A DNA stretch of 64,000 nucleotides. Origin: Cricetomys ansorgei. Its lineage: Eukaryota; Chordata; Mammalia; Rodentia; Nesomyidae. Where the stretch lies: NCBI GenBank assembly GCA_026225945.1, contig JAMJFZ010000242.1:6045501-6109500 (forward strand). The letters are read 5' to 3'. The position numbers and the translations under genes are program-made. This document shows positions 1 through 11,316 of the stretch, piece by piece; the stretch's first letter is position 1; every line of letters starts with the position of its first letter. Under the pieces are notes generated by a model. That model did no database searches. It was not told the origin of the DNA and saw nothing but the letters and a program-made list of their open reading frames with translations.

Positions 1-794
1 TGTATGAATGTAATGGTAGCTACCAAATGCTTGGTTTGTGTGACTGAATGTGCTAAGTGAATGTGCTCTTTGTTATATGGATATGGGTATAAAACCAGCA
101 AAACTGCATATACATAATGGTTATTAATTTTTCTATGTCTCCAAACACATTTATGGTTAAATAACTTCCTTATGTTTTATTGCCAACAATTTGTCTTAAT
201 CTCTGTATGATGACCCTGATGTATACATTGATACAAGTTACTAATGCCCTCTTTCAGTCAATAGTTTGTTACAACATTTTCTTGGAAATTTGCCATTTCA
301 ATTGTTTGTTTGCCACTGTTGATGCTTTTGTTCTATGGATACATACAGTTTATAATGCTTGTTTGACAGTAATTGATTATGGATATGTTCTTATTTTGAT
401 CTCATTTAGCTATCTCAGTACTTGTCCCAGGGTTTTGTGTTATGATAGGCATATATCTACTTCCTTCTTTATGGATATACCTCTTCAGCTCCTTTTTGTA
501 GATCTGAGCAAAGTACATGGCCTTAGGCTCCAGGTTCAGCTTTGAGCCAGTTGATAAAACAGAGTTTCTTAAACCTATAGTAAGTATTATACTGACCAGC
601 AAAGTGTTAGATGCCATCGTGCAAAGAATAAGGCCAGGATGGCCAATCTGGCTACTACCATTTAATATGCTCTAGTGATTATAACCATGGAGAGAAGGTT
701 AGGTTAAAATGTCTAATAGAGGAGGGGATTGCTCTAATAAGGTTGACAATAGCCAATTTTAAAGCAAGTGTTAAAGATTTTCTATTATGTTTAG
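1..794. other. unassigned AT-rich sequence
   Basis: No recognisable repeat, exon or RNA gene. The open frame at 180-545 has ordinary AT-rich composition and no flanking splice or promoter signals, so I treat it as chance. Confidence 0.5.
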
Positions 795-990
795 TTTTGT
801 TCGTGTGTCTGTGTGTGGGTATGCACATATGTGTGAGGGTTCCCAGTTACACATGTTAGAGTGCCCATGGAGGCTAGATGTGTAGGATCCCCTAGATATA
901 GAGTTACAGGCACCTGACTTGCACTCTAGGAACTTAACTCAAGTCCTCCTCAAGAGCAGTAAACACTGCAGAGCCATCTCTCCAACCTCC
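795..990 (-). mobile_element. B2/B3-family SINE, diverged
   Basis: Read on the plus strand it runs from a TG-rich stretch through 'acaggcacctgact' to 'gagccatctctccaacc', which is the reverse complement of the tRNA-derived head of rodent B2/B3 SINEs. The TG-rich part is the 3' tail. It is clearly diverged, hence an old insertion. Confidence 0.75.
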
Positions 991-1425
991 AAAACAAATT
1001 ATTTAAAGAAATAACTATAGCACCATTTCCTCCAGCTCTCCAAGACTCTCAGTGGATACCTAAAACACATGTCCTTAATCCTAGATGTGTGTAAGCCTGT
1101 GCTTTCTGTAGGATTAGTGAAATAATCTGTCCTATCATAATTTGACTTCTTGTGCCTCCTTTGTAGCATATTGTACTTTAGATATATTCTTAAATAAAAT
1201 AAGGGTTATAACTTTACCATAAACACTGCTATACCATAATAATGGATCTCATAGGGACAGCTTCTGAATGGTCAGCAGGCAGATGACATACACAGGTAGA
1301 CAAAGGTATGATCCATTCTGCTGTTCAGGAATTACTTGACTTTGGAAATTCCCACATAATGGTTTGGGACTGTGGTTACTGTGGGTACTCTGAACCATAG
1401 AACATAAAACTGAGGATTAGGAGTA
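991..1425. other. unassigned sequence
   Basis: Nothing recognised between the SINE and the LTR-like composite. Confidence 0.5.
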
Positions 1426-1817
1426 TGCTGCCTAGTTTTATGTCAACTTAACATGAGCTAAAGTCATCTGACAGGAGTGAACCTCAGTTGAGAAAATGCC
1501 TCTAGACAAGGCTGAAGGGTTTCTTAATCAGTGATCAATGGAGGAAGGCTCAGCCTATTATGAGCTGGGCACCCCTGGTGGTCCTGACTTCTATAAGAAA
1601 GCAGGCTGAATAAGGCATGAGGAACAAGCCAATAAGTATCATTTTTCAGTGGTCTGTGCACCAGTTTCTGCCTCCAGGTTCCTGCCTTAATTGAGTTCCT
1701 ATTCTGACTTCCTTCAGTGATAAACAGTGAGGTAGAAGGGTAAACCAAATAAACCTTTTCCTACTAAAGTTGCTTTTGATAATAGTTTATCACATAATTC
1801 ATACCCTAACTAATACA
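1426..1817 (+). mobile_element. rodent LTR-like repeat, left part of composite
   Basis: Begins TGCTGCC and ends ...CTAATACA. It contains 'tatgtcaactta', 'cctcagttgagaaaatgcc', 'tataagaaagcaggctga' and an AATAAA at about 1748, all hallmarks of a very common rodent-specific LTR-like interspersed repeat ending in a MaLR-type 'actaataca'. The reverse complement of the same unit lies at 32766-33155. I do not assign a formal name (RMER or ORR class from memory). Confidence 0.75.
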
Positions 1818-3114
1818 AAAGTTGGTACCTGGATTCTACTGTGACAGGCTGACTGTGTTGCTTGTGGTAGAATTTGGACTCTGAACAAGAAAAGTGGCTG
1901 AACACTTCAAATGGGTCTTAGTGGATCCTCCTAGTAGGAGACTAGAAGCCAATATTGCTGAAGGCAATTGGACTATGCAGGCCCTGCTCAAGAGGTTTCA
2001 GAGGGGAACAATATTCGCAAGTGGCCTGGAGACCATTCTTGTGATATTTTGGCAAAGAATGTGGCTGCTTTTTGCCCTTGTCCTAAAAATCTGTCTGAGG
2101 CTAAATTGAAGAGGTTTTCATTAATGTAGTCAGAGGCGATTTCAAGACAGCCTGATATTGACAGTCTCAGGTTATTTTTGACCACTCTTATGCAGATCTA
2201 CAATAATCAAGAAAGGGAAATACAAAATGTACAGTTTGAGGGTGAAAAGAGAACCAGGATATGTAATATTGGAGTCAAGTCTTGTCCTGCAAGAAATTCA
2301 CTTTTTTAAAAAGGCCTGATTCAAAATGGAATAAAGGGAGTGGTGCCCTCGGGGCAAGAGTTCATCTGGGTGAGCTTCCAATTTGTGAAAGGGAATTAAA
2401 TGAAAGGTTAAGCAACAGAGGGAACCACCAACAATGCAAAGCTTATGTAAATATAATTTTTTTTTTAAAAAAAAGCCAGGTTCCAGCACCATCAAGCAGA
2501 AGAACTTGGCAGCTTTGGTCACGTGGTTCTGGATTTGGAGTCAAAGAAGACACAAGTGTAAAGCAGTTGTGGAATGTCTTCTGTGGTTAAGGAAAGTCAC
2601 TGAGGACAGGCATGTGGCAGGGGAGTCCTTGAATGGAGGCCTGGAGAGGCTACTGTGTGAAGCTATGAAGGTGAAGCCTGGATTGAGCTGGAGATGCCAG
2701 ACAAAGGGTATCTTGCCAAGGAGGCCTGCTAGTAGGGTGTGGAGCCAGCCCACGAGAGAGAAGTATGTTACAGTCAACAAAACTGGAAAGGGTTGAAGAT
2801 CTGAAAAACCCTCTACATCAGATGTAGAGACACAGGATTTGGAGTCATGCTTTGATCCAGTATTTCCTCACTATACCCACCCCTTTCCTCCCGTTTGTAA
2901 TGGTAATACACATTCTGTGCCACTGTGTGTTGGAAGCATGTGATTTACTTTTAGATTTTGATTTTACAGGGGTTACAGTTGAGATATTGCCTTGAATCTC
3001 AGAAAAGATTTCGGACCTTTAACTAGTGGTGAGACTGGGAAAAACTTTTGAAGTTGAAATAATGCATTTTGCATTATGAAATGGGTATAAGCCCATGGGG
3101 GCCAGGAAGTAGAA
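1818..3114 (+). mobile_element. internal part of the rodent LTR-like composite
   Basis: Non-coding 1.3 kb segment between the two LTR-like units. It matches 30925-31900 over most of its length, with shared blocks such as 'tattttggcaaa', 'gcccttgtccta' and 'atttcaagacagc'. Small frames inside (for example 1894-2109 and 2434-2796) are not kept in the second copy, so it does not look protein-coding. Confidence 0.7.
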
Positions 3115-3501
3115 TGTGGCGATTTGAATGAGAATGGCCCCATAGGGTTATATGGATGCTTTGTCCCGAGTTGGTGAACTGTTCTGGATGGATTAGGAGG
3201 GGTGGCCTTGTTCGAGGAGGGATGTCACTGGGAAAGGGCTTTGAGGTTTCAAAGGCCACACCACTCTCAGTCTGTCCCTGCCTCTCTCTTTCTTTATTGC
3301 TTTCTCTCTGCTTGCTGCCTGGAGATTAAGATGTAAGGCTCTCAGCTACTGTCCCAGCACCTATGCCTGCCTGCTTCCTGCTATGATGATCATAGACTAA
3401 CCCACTAATATTTTAAGCAAGCCCTCAGTAAAATGTTTTCTTTTATAAATTTTGCCCTGGTCATGGTGTGTTTTCATAGCAATAGAACAGTAACTAATAC
3501 A
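3115..3501 (+). mobile_element. rodent MaLR-like LTR, right part of composite
   Basis: Starts TGTGGCGATTTGAATGAGAA and ends 'agtaactaataca'. It has the typical internal strings 'ggaggggtggccttgtt' and 'catggtgtgttttcatagc'. It is not the same sequence as 1426-1817, so the pair are not the two LTRs of one provirus. No target duplication was found around the whole composite. Confidence 0.75.
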
Positions 3502-4243
3502 GGGGCTTCTGTATAGGAGGGGATATGTGAGATTAGTGACGTCACTGGCTATGAAGAGATAAACAAATCCGTTGTGCTACCTCATACAATAAGCACAAAA
3601 CCTCAAAATGAACCTTTGAAACATTCTATTTGCAGTAATACTTAAATTATCAATCTGTTTAACAGAAGGTGTGTAAGAGCTTTCTGTTGAAAATGATTGA
3701 AGATTAGTAGGAAGAACTGAAAGGGGCTGAAATGGGACCTGTGGTCTGTGTGTTTCCGCAGAAAGTCCACTCAGTGGAAGTATAAACTTGCATGTGAGGA
3801 AGTCACACCTGTGCTTTCTCACTGATACTTGATTGTCATGACCGCTGGTGCTGCTTTCCAGTTTGCTGTGGAACTGCCAACTGCCTGCTGTACATGGAAG
3901 GACCTGACTCTTGTTCTTATCCTTACACTGATTCTGGTTTCCACATACATTTCATGTGTAACTAGTTTAAAAGTTCTTTCTTTCTTTTTTCCAGAAAGAG
4001 TACGTATGAGAAAGATCAAAGAGAAGGAAGACGCTCAAGAGTCCTGCAGGACTACTTGTTGGGTGACGAAAATGATCCTCATGTTGTATCAACCCTACTC
4101 ACTGATACCAAGACTTACTTATCAATGATATATCTACTTCGTATAAATTTCACCAAAATCTATGAAGTCTTAATTTTCCCTCTGTTGTTTAATAATTTGC
4201 TCTTGGTGGGAAAAATACAGAATAACCATTAAACATTGAATTT
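3502..4243. other. unassigned sequence
   Basis: No repeat or gene recognised. The frame at 3829-4128 has no supporting signals. Confidence 0.45.
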
Positions 4244-4710
4244 GTGATTGTTTGTTTGTCTGAGACAGTGTCTCATATAGCTCAGGCTGACTTTGAACTT
4301 TCTAAGACAGTTAAGAAAGACCTTTGTTGTAGAACTTTATTTTTAGTTATGTATAAAGAAATTGCTTTGTACACTGTTGGGTGGGTGGAGGCTGCTTAGG
4401 TCTTGGCATTTTGTATTGTCTACAGGTGTTGGTTTTATGTGGTAGATGTTTGGTCTTGATCTGCATGTGCTATCAGTAGAACATCTGCTGAGTTCTGAAT
4501 CAATAAAAACACCTGAGCTCAGATGCTTGGGGTTCCACTGTCCAGTATGGTGATTGCCATGATAGTGGTTCCCTCTGCAGAGGTCTTGTAGGGCTTGCAA
4601 CTGAGAATGCCTCCTTGTCCTATTTGCTGAATCTCCCTAGCAGCAGGCTAACAACAACAGACCTTGAACTTCTGATCCTCTACCTGGGATTGATTTGCAG
4701 GTTAATTGTG
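4244..4710 (-). mobile_element. old B1-like SINE fragment split by an LTR
   Basis: The plus strand shows 'tgagacagtgtctcatatagctc' then 'caggctgactttgaac', the reverse complement of B1, up to about 4318. It resumes after the LTR with 'gaccttgaacttctgatcctc' and 'ctgggatt'. The solo LTR at 4325-4659 therefore landed inside this SINE. Confidence 0.6.
4325..4659 (+). mobile_element. solo LTR, 335 bp family, copy 1
   Basis: TG...CA element running from TGTTGTAGAAC to ...ACAACAACA. It is flanked by a perfect 6 bp duplication GACCTT (4319-4324 and 4660-4665). An AATAAA at 4502-4507 sets plus orientation. Two further copies lie at 5023-5357 and 55855-56189. A 6 bp duplication and TG/CA ends are typical of class II (ERVK/IAP-type) elements. 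No internal retroviral sequence is attached, so this is a recombined solo LTR. Confidence 0.9.
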
Positions 4711-5022
4711 TTTACTAAGAAGACTCAAAATTTCTTCAGTTCCAAGTTCCATACCTGAGTTATAACATTAAAAGAACTTTGCTGCTATAGTGACTACAAC
4801 ACCAGCTCAGGCTCTGACTAGCTCATGGTGGTAACATGATTTCATGGTAATGATCCAGGCATACATGAACTAAAGATTAAAAAACAAATACAAAAACAAA
4901 CAAACAAAAACCACACAGTGGCAGTGGGAATTTAATAAAGAATATATCAGTAGGAGGGATATTAGAAGATAAAGTCAATAGGATTTGAACTGAATAGTGT
5001 GATGGATTAGATAAGAGTGTCT

Positions 5023-5357
5023 TGTTGTAGAAGTTTATTTTTAGTTATGAATAAAATGTTTTATGTACTGTTGGGTGAGAGGCTACCCTAGGTCTGGGCC
5101 TTTTGTATTGTTTGCAGGTGTTGGATTCATGTGGGGAATGTTTGATTGGTAATGATCTGCATGTGCTATCAGTAGAATACCAGAAGAGTTCAGTATCAAT
5201 AAAAACACCTGAGCTCAGATGTTCGAGGTTCCATTGTCAAATATGTTGCTGGCCAGAATAGTGGTTCCTTCTGCTGAGGTCTGGCAGGGATTTCATCTAT
5301 GAGGGTGCCTCCCTGTCTTCCTTGCTGGGCCACCACAGCAGCAAACTACTACAAATA
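5023..5357 (+). mobile_element. solo LTR, 335 bp family, copy 2
   Basis: Same element as copies 1 and 3: it shares 'tgctatcagtagaa' and 'cacctgagctcagat', with AATAAA at 5198-5203. If the end is placed to give the family length of 335 bp, the flanks are GTGTCT (5017-5022) and GTGCCT (5358-5363), a 6 bp duplication with one transition. The last two bases then read TA rather than CA, so the right edge is less sure. Confidence 0.85.
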
Positions 5358-5699
5358 GTGCCTGTAACATGGAGCATTTTGTACTCTGAGAGTTAAAAGA
5401 ACTACAGGAGTCAGGTGTTCAATCACAAGGAAAAGTCACATGTGGCTAAATTGTGTATTTTCATAGAGACACATGAATTACAACATTTGAAGTAAACTCA
5501 CTCCTATCCGCTACACCTGGAAAAGGCACAAAAGCACATTCCAAGAATAATCCCATGCTTTTAAAGAAACTGAGGTCACAAGACTCTTGTCTTGTTTTCT
5601 TGGAAGAATTTTCACGTGAATCCATTCTTGGCCCTTATAACAACCAGATATCTAGCTATGTTCTCTGTAATAACTTTGTTTGTCTCCTTTGTTTGTCTT
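5358..5699. other. unassigned sequence
   Basis: No repeat or gene recognised. Confidence 0.45.
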
Positions 5700-5936
5700 T
5701 ATTACACTACTAGGAATTAAACCTAACAACTTACACTTTTCAGGCAACTGTTCTGCCACTAAGCCATAGCTCCAGCTTTGATCTTTACTTTTTACTTTGA
5801 GACAGGATCTTACTAAGAATTGTCCAGGATGTCCTTGAACTCACTTTGTAACCCAGGTTAGCTTAAATTTGAAAATCTGTCTCACCTCAGCCTACTTAGT
5901 AGCTGTGGTTACAGGCCTGCTGTCTTCACTCCCTAC
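5700..5936 (-). mobile_element. B4 SINE (B1-ID fusion)
   Basis: The plus strand reads an ID reverse complement ('aggaattaaaccta...gccactaagccatagctcc') followed by a B1 reverse complement ('tttgagacaggatctta... gtggttacaggcctg'). B1 joined to ID is the structure of the B4 family, here on the minus strand. Confidence 0.8.
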
Positions 5937-6002
5937 CTATTTATTTATTTATTTATTTATTTATTTATTCATCTATCTATCTATTCATTTATTTATTTAA
6001 AA
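5937..6002. repeat. (TTTA)n tetranucleotide tract
   Basis: Tandem ATTT units with a few TCTA variants, directly abutting the B4 SINE. Confidence 0.95.
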
Positions 6003-7039
6003 ATAGAGAAAAGGATACATACCTATACCCTTACAGCACAAGTTTGGGTCCTAAGACACCTTCAGATTTGATAATTCATTAGAAGGACTCACAGAAAGAA
6101 TTCACTAGTAGTCATTATAATCATAATTTATAAGGATGAAATAATATAGATTAAAATTAGCCAATAGAAAGATACACTTTGGAAATCTCCAAGGTAAACC
6201 AAAACGCTTGTCAGGCAGGATGCTCCGAAACTTTGGAGATTTGCTCCCAGGAGCTGAGAACAAACAGATCTCTGGACATAGGAAAACATAAAAAAATTAT
6301 ACTGAGCATTGAGAGTTAGAAGACAATGAATGGTAGGGGTAAAATCAGCACAAAGCAGAAAATAGTGCATATGCACATGTGCGCGTGTGAGTGCCTCTGC
6401 TGGAGGTAATAGTGGCGGTAAAGGCCATTTACCTTATTGACTAGGATGTTGATGACTATCCTTGGTGAAAAAAGTGACATCTGATAGGATAAGGAAACCA
6501 AAACCTAGACAGGAAAGTGACTTCGCTGAGGCCAGCTGACATGTGCCTGGTACAGAGTTGAGCAAAGACTTAAGCAACAAAATTTAAGTTGCGTGGTAAA
6601 AGGTCAATAGTTCTTAAAATCAAGGAGGTCAGCAGTTATCTATGGCACAGTAGTCACAGAAATGTCAGAAGTGTGTGTGTGTGTGCCTCTGTTGGGGAGG
6701 TCATAAAGAGGAGGAGCTGATCCAAGGGAAATTACAATTCTGAGATCTATAGGAAAGTAAGGAGAAGCAGAAGAAGCAGGCAGGTGTCCAACACTGATGA
6801 GCATCATGGGCCAGTTCATATGCACTTCAAACAACACCATGCTGACTCTACTGGGCACACACCTGCTTGGCCAAGTCTGCCTCCCGGCCTCCACATATGA
6901 GCAGCCTCTTACTTTCCAGAAGCTCCTTTCCTTGAATGGACAACTCTTTGAAAACCCTATTCTCTTAATAAAAGACCCAGTTCTCACCGGATTCCAGGTT
7001 ATTTCTTTTCTATTCTTTCTAGGAAGTTTGAACTGTCAA
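6003..7039. other. mostly unassigned; possible ancient LTR remnant near 6060-6280
   Basis: The stretch 'aattcattagaaggactcacag ... agattaaaattagccaatag' resembles the start of an old mammalian LTR from memory. The match is short and I give it little weight. A short TG run lies at 6671-6685. Nothing else recognised. Confidence 0.3.
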
Positions 7040-7285
7040 TGAAATAAACAACAGCAGCAGCAACAACAAACAGCCCAGTAGCAACAACAACAACAGCAAA
7101 ACTAAGAACCTCACCCCTCTCAATGTAAAGGGAATAAGGAGTAGATTTTGTCCTGGACTCTTTCTGATTAACCATTCTGATTAAAAGCAAACAATCAAAC
7201 AGAAAAAACCAAAACCAAAAACCAAACAAAAACCCAAAAACAAAACCTCCAAGAAACAAAACAAAAACAACAGCAAAACCCATAC
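7040..7285. repeat. A/C-rich low-complexity sequence
   Basis: (CAA)n and (CAG)n-like units at 7048-7098 and an AAACC/CAAAA-rich stretch at 7200-7275, with unique-looking sequence between. No SINE head was seen on either side. Confidence 0.8.
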
Positions 7286-7880
7286 AGCCTTGGAACACAG
7301 ATTTATGTTATCCCTGATTCCATGTTCTAACACGGGAGTAGTTTTATGAAGTTCTATAGTTTTGTTGAACAGAGAAATTCACAAATCAAAGCAAATTTAA
7401 AGTACATTTGTGGGTACATCAAAGAGGCGGTTTCAGCAAGGTGGGGGAAACTTCGCTGTAGGCCTCAGATGCTATCTGATGATATTCTGAGCTCTTTGGT
7501 TGGTGGAAGCTAGTGCTCTGCTAAGTTAATAGATTCAAAAAGGTTTTGTCTATCGGTCACAGGATGTTAGTTCTGACACAAAGGTAGGCAAGGTATGCTA
7601 TGTAGGCTCGGGCTAAAGCTAGCCTGAGATAGAGTAAGTAACAGCGTTCCAGCCTCTCCACATCTCTGATGTGCTAGTCAATCTTTGCAGACAAAAGTTT
7701 TTTCCATTCAGGAATTTTCATTGACAGAGTTTACTTTTACCACATTTATAACAAATTTTGTGTCATGGTCTTCTGCAGTTTTCCCCAAGGGTTACACTAG
7801 GAGCTCATAAATATCAGGAACCATGTTTTATTCATATTCCTTCCACTGGCACCTATTATCCAGGAATTCTTCAGTAGGCA
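7286..7880. other. unassigned sequence
   Basis: No repeat or gene recognised. Confidence 0.45.
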
Positions 7881-7887
7881 TGAGTGA

Positions 7888-7918
<31 letters not shown>

Positions 7919-7935
7919 TGTGTGTGTGTGTGTGT
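7881..7935. repeat. (TG)n tract with (CGTG)n core
   Basis: TG dinucleotides with five CGTG units at 7901-7920 in the middle. Purine-pyrimidine alternation with CG steps favours Z-DNA. Confidence 0.95.
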
Positions 7936-8702
7936 TTATGTATGGTGAGTATGTAACTATGAATCTATGGAGTAATTGCTACTTGTTATGAACCTCAGAC
8001 ATGGCTCCAGAAAACAAAATTTAGTGACAGGAACACTGTCTTCTATATGAAGATGGGAAATCAGAGTAAAGATGGCCTACATCTGTCAAAAATCAAGATG
8101 GATACATTTGACAAGCTAGCAAGCACTGTTTTAACCACAGTTTGTGGTTCATGTTTAAATAGTTCTAGAAAGAACTTTGGAAGGGTTTTTATTTGAGTTG
8201 TCCCTTTTAAGATAAGATTTAGTGACATTTTTAATGTAATAATTTATTTGTTTGTTCAACTAATTTTTTCCCTATAAGTCAAACACATTATAGGCTTTTT
8301 TTATTAAAAAAAAAAGATAAATAGTAAACAAAACCCACATTCAAAACTTTTGAGGAAAGAGTTTTAGGTTTTATGGGGCCAATTGCTACAACGTAAATTA
8401 TAATACAGTCTGATATACGAACAAGTGAGTATAGTACTGTCTTTTTATCTGTAATGCCCACTCAACGGCTGTGTTTAGTCTCATGAGAAGCAATGCCTCT
8501 AAGTGCATGGGGGGGCGCATTCTATTTTTTCTAGTTTGTTCTTTCATCCAAATCACTGATTTCCCCACTTGGACAGCGAAGATACTATGTACTTCAGAGA
8601 ACACTGGGAAGATTACTATAAAGGCAGAGGTGTATATCTCCTACGTGTTCATTCAACATTCTTCAATTCAGATCGAGATTTTTGTATTTTCTTATATTTT
8701 TA
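7936..8702. other. unassigned sequence
   Basis: An A run lies at 8309-8318. Frames 8398-8604 and 8471-8725 overlap on opposite strands and have no support. Confidence 0.45.
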
Positions 8703-8878
8703 AGTGTGTGTGTGCGTGTACATGAGTGCAGATGCCTAACAAAACTAGGATTTTCAGAACTCCCTAGAGCCCAAGTTAACAGGCTGCCTGAGCTCCCCAC
8801 CTGGGTCCGGGGAAGCAAACTCAAGTCCTTTACAAGAGCAGTATATGATCTTCACCACTAAGCCATCTCTCAGTGGTG
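8703..8878 (-). mobile_element. B2/B3-family SINE
   Basis: Plus strand: 'tgtgtgtgtgcgtgtacatgag' tail, then '...aactcaagtcctttacaagagc...ctaagccatctctcag', the reverse complement of the B2/B3 tRNA-derived head. Confidence 0.75.
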
Positions 8879-9713
8879 CTTATTATACTAACGCTGCCTA
8901 CAACTTTTGGCATAAACATATCAAAATTTCAAAATTGTAGGTCAAAGGGGATCACAGCAGCATTTTATATTACTAATACCCAAATCTTTCTCATTTGTAC
9001 TTCTCAAGGGGAGGGGATTTATTTTTGATGATTTGAAAGTTTAGGACGCTGATGTCAAAAGGAAACAGTTTCATAATCCTATTTCCGGTAGGATCCTGTC
9101 TCTTAGGACACGTCAGGGTTCTGACTATGTTGAAAATAGCATTGGGCTTTTGAACTACCAGAACACAGTGCATAAGAACATGCTGTTGCTCACTTGTAAT
9201 GCCCTGTACAATTCAGGGGCAGGTCTCTGATTGAGCTTATATTTTATTTCAATTGTAGTACCTGCCTCTTAGTATTTGACTGAATGTTTGCACTGAACAA
9301 TTTATCCCATTTCACCTGTGAATTAAAATAAAACTGCCATGCAGCACACAGGAACATTAATTTTCTACAGTATCAAAGGAATAGAAATTCTGAGTTGATA
9401 ATGAGCCAGTGAGATGTGTTTCTAACTTTCAGGTCATATGTATTAGCATTAATGTGATTTATTTAATTGTATATCTTCAAGGAAGCTGGCACGTACCCTT
9501 ACATTGTAATGTTTAACAGGGCTGGTTTCAGAAATTCTTCCAATCTCGGCTCCTAACTGAATAAAAGGCTCTTGTTCACAAATGGTTAAGCAATAATTAT
9601 GTATATACCTGTTACTATTTGCACTTTACATGAGGAGAATGTTATATTTTTAACCAAAGTAGTATATTTTCTCTCAAAGAGATTCATGTCTTTTGATAAA
9701 AGCCCAGAGTAAG
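8879..9713. other. unassigned sequence
   Basis: No confident repeat or gene. Confidence 0.45.
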
Positions 9714-9797
9714 AGCTGGGCTATAGCTCAGTCAAGGAGCACTTGTCTAGTATGTGCGAGACTCTGAGTTGGGTCCACAAGACTAAAAAAGAAGAGT
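9714..9797 (+). mobile_element. ID SINE (BC1-derived), diverged
   Basis: 'gagctgggctatagctcagt' matches the ID head, including the A-box core at about 9723-9734. The B-box region 'gagttgggtcc' at 9767-9777 is altered from the usual GGTTC core. It ends in an A-rich tail at 9784-9797. It is tRNA-Ala-derived but not a tRNA gene. Confidence 0.8.
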
Positions 9798-10470
9798 TTC
9801 AGTTAAACAAAAATGTGCAATTTCAGAGCACACACCACATGTTTAGAAGGGTTTTCTTCCAGCTGTGGTGACAGGTGCCGGTTGTACTTTCTGTGTGCTG
9901 AATATGTCATCCTGACCCTCACTGGGCCTAGTGGACCATGTCACGATACTGTTGCACTGCAGAACACTCTAGCTGAGCTCTGTCCACAGTGTACTTTGCT
10001 TCTTTTGAGTTCCCAGCAACAATATCCATTTATCATGACAGAGTCTCCTGCAAAATGATGGACCTTGTCAACCTGGTGCTTCAGCAACTTGGTAACATAT
10101 TCCAATTAGTATTTGATGGATCGGTTAGCAAGCTGTCTATCTGTAGCACGGTGAGACAGACTCAGGAAGGCCAAGAAGCTTAGTAGTTAGTTGAAAAATA
10201 TCGAGGAAAATTCTCACAGTCTTTAAAAAATTATGGATATTAAAATTGCTCTGGTTTCTCCTCAGTTAATACAAGATGAATTAAAAATAATCTCTAGATT
10301 TACCATTCAAAAGATTCTTATTATTCTGATTATCCCACAATCTTATTCAAGGTAAAATTACAAAATGACATTATATTTAAGCAACAGAAGTATTTCAAGA
10401 TCATTAAATAAGCTGCACTTGTTCATTTAGTGTATGCATTTTACTTAGTATCTTTCGTTTCTTTTTTAAA
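9798..10470. other. unassigned sequence
   Basis: No repeat or gene recognised. Confidence 0.45.
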
Positions 10471-10496
10471 TGATTTTATTTTTGATTATACATATA

Positions 10497-10537
<41 letters not shown>

Positions 10538-10711
10538 ACGCGCGCGCACACACGTAATTACAGTGCCTGCAAAAGCCAGAGGCATTGGATCGCCCTGGAG
10601 CTGAAGTTCCAGGTCGTTGTTAACTGCCCGATGTGGGTGCTGCAAATTGAACTCAGGTCCTCCAGATGGGCAGTGTATGTTCTTAACTGCTGAGCCATCT
10701 TTCAAGCCCCA
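10471..10711 (-). mobile_element. B2/B3-family SINE with (TG)n tail
   Basis: (TG)n at 10499-10536 runs into a GCACGCGCGCGCACACAC stretch, then 'attacagtgcctgcaaaagccagagg' and 'gctgagccatctttcaagcccc'. The TG array is the reverse complement of the SINE's CA-rich tail. The switch from TG through CGCG to CA makes an alternating purine-pyrimidine block with dyad symmetry. Confidence 0.8.
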
Positions 10712-10859
10712 ATTTTAGTTTCTCTTCAATCAAGAATGAAGAAGAAATGGCAAGAAAGATGATTTCAATTAGAGTGACTAAGTGATCATTGACATAAATT
10801 TTGTCCTACGCTGTTTTTATTAGTTCAATTTTAATTAAAATTTATTTTTTTAACTTTTT

Positions 10860-11316
10860 TCTTTATATGATACCAGCACCTTACTCTCAACAGCTATGAG
10901 AAGAACTTGTTTAGAGTCCACATATGAATGAGAATATGTGGGCTATGTCTTGCTGGCTGGCTTAAACAGAAGCGCTCCAACTCTGCCCATGTTGTTGCAA
11001 GTGGTAAGATTTCATCGTCTTGTCTGACCAAGTTGAGTTCCATGGAGTTTATGCACCACATTCCGTTATGCTCATTTAGATTGATTTCATATCTTAGCTG
11101 TTATGAATGGTTCTAAACATGTAAGTGCAGTGACCTCTCTGCCATATTGTGAGATTTCTGGGCCTAATGACAGATTCAGTTTAATTTTTAAGGGCTCTTT
11201 ATACTGCTTTAAACAATGGTTGAACTAATTTATATTCCCACCAACAGTGTGCCAAGGTCCCCTTTTAACATCCTTGCCTGCAACTGTTACCTTTAGCCAT
11301 TTGTTTTATCTTTGTC
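10860..11316 (-). mobile_element. old L1 ORF2/3' region, left part
   Basis: Reads as the reverse complement of the end of L1 ORF2: 'gagaatatgtgggc', 'gtgagatttctgggcc', 'caatggttgaactaattta' and 'cccaccaacagtg' are standard L1 antisense blocks. It continues after the TG array and SINE at 12405-12700. Confidence 0.8.

Noticed and set aside
4660..5022. The two nearby 335 bp LTRs considered as one short provirus
   Set aside because: Copy 1 has its own perfect 6 bp duplication on both sides, and the spacer contains B1-like and other host-like sequence rather than retroviral sequence.
9714..9797. tRNA-like sequence with A-box
   Set aside because: It is an ID SINE: the head is followed by an A-rich tail and cannot fold as a full tRNA.
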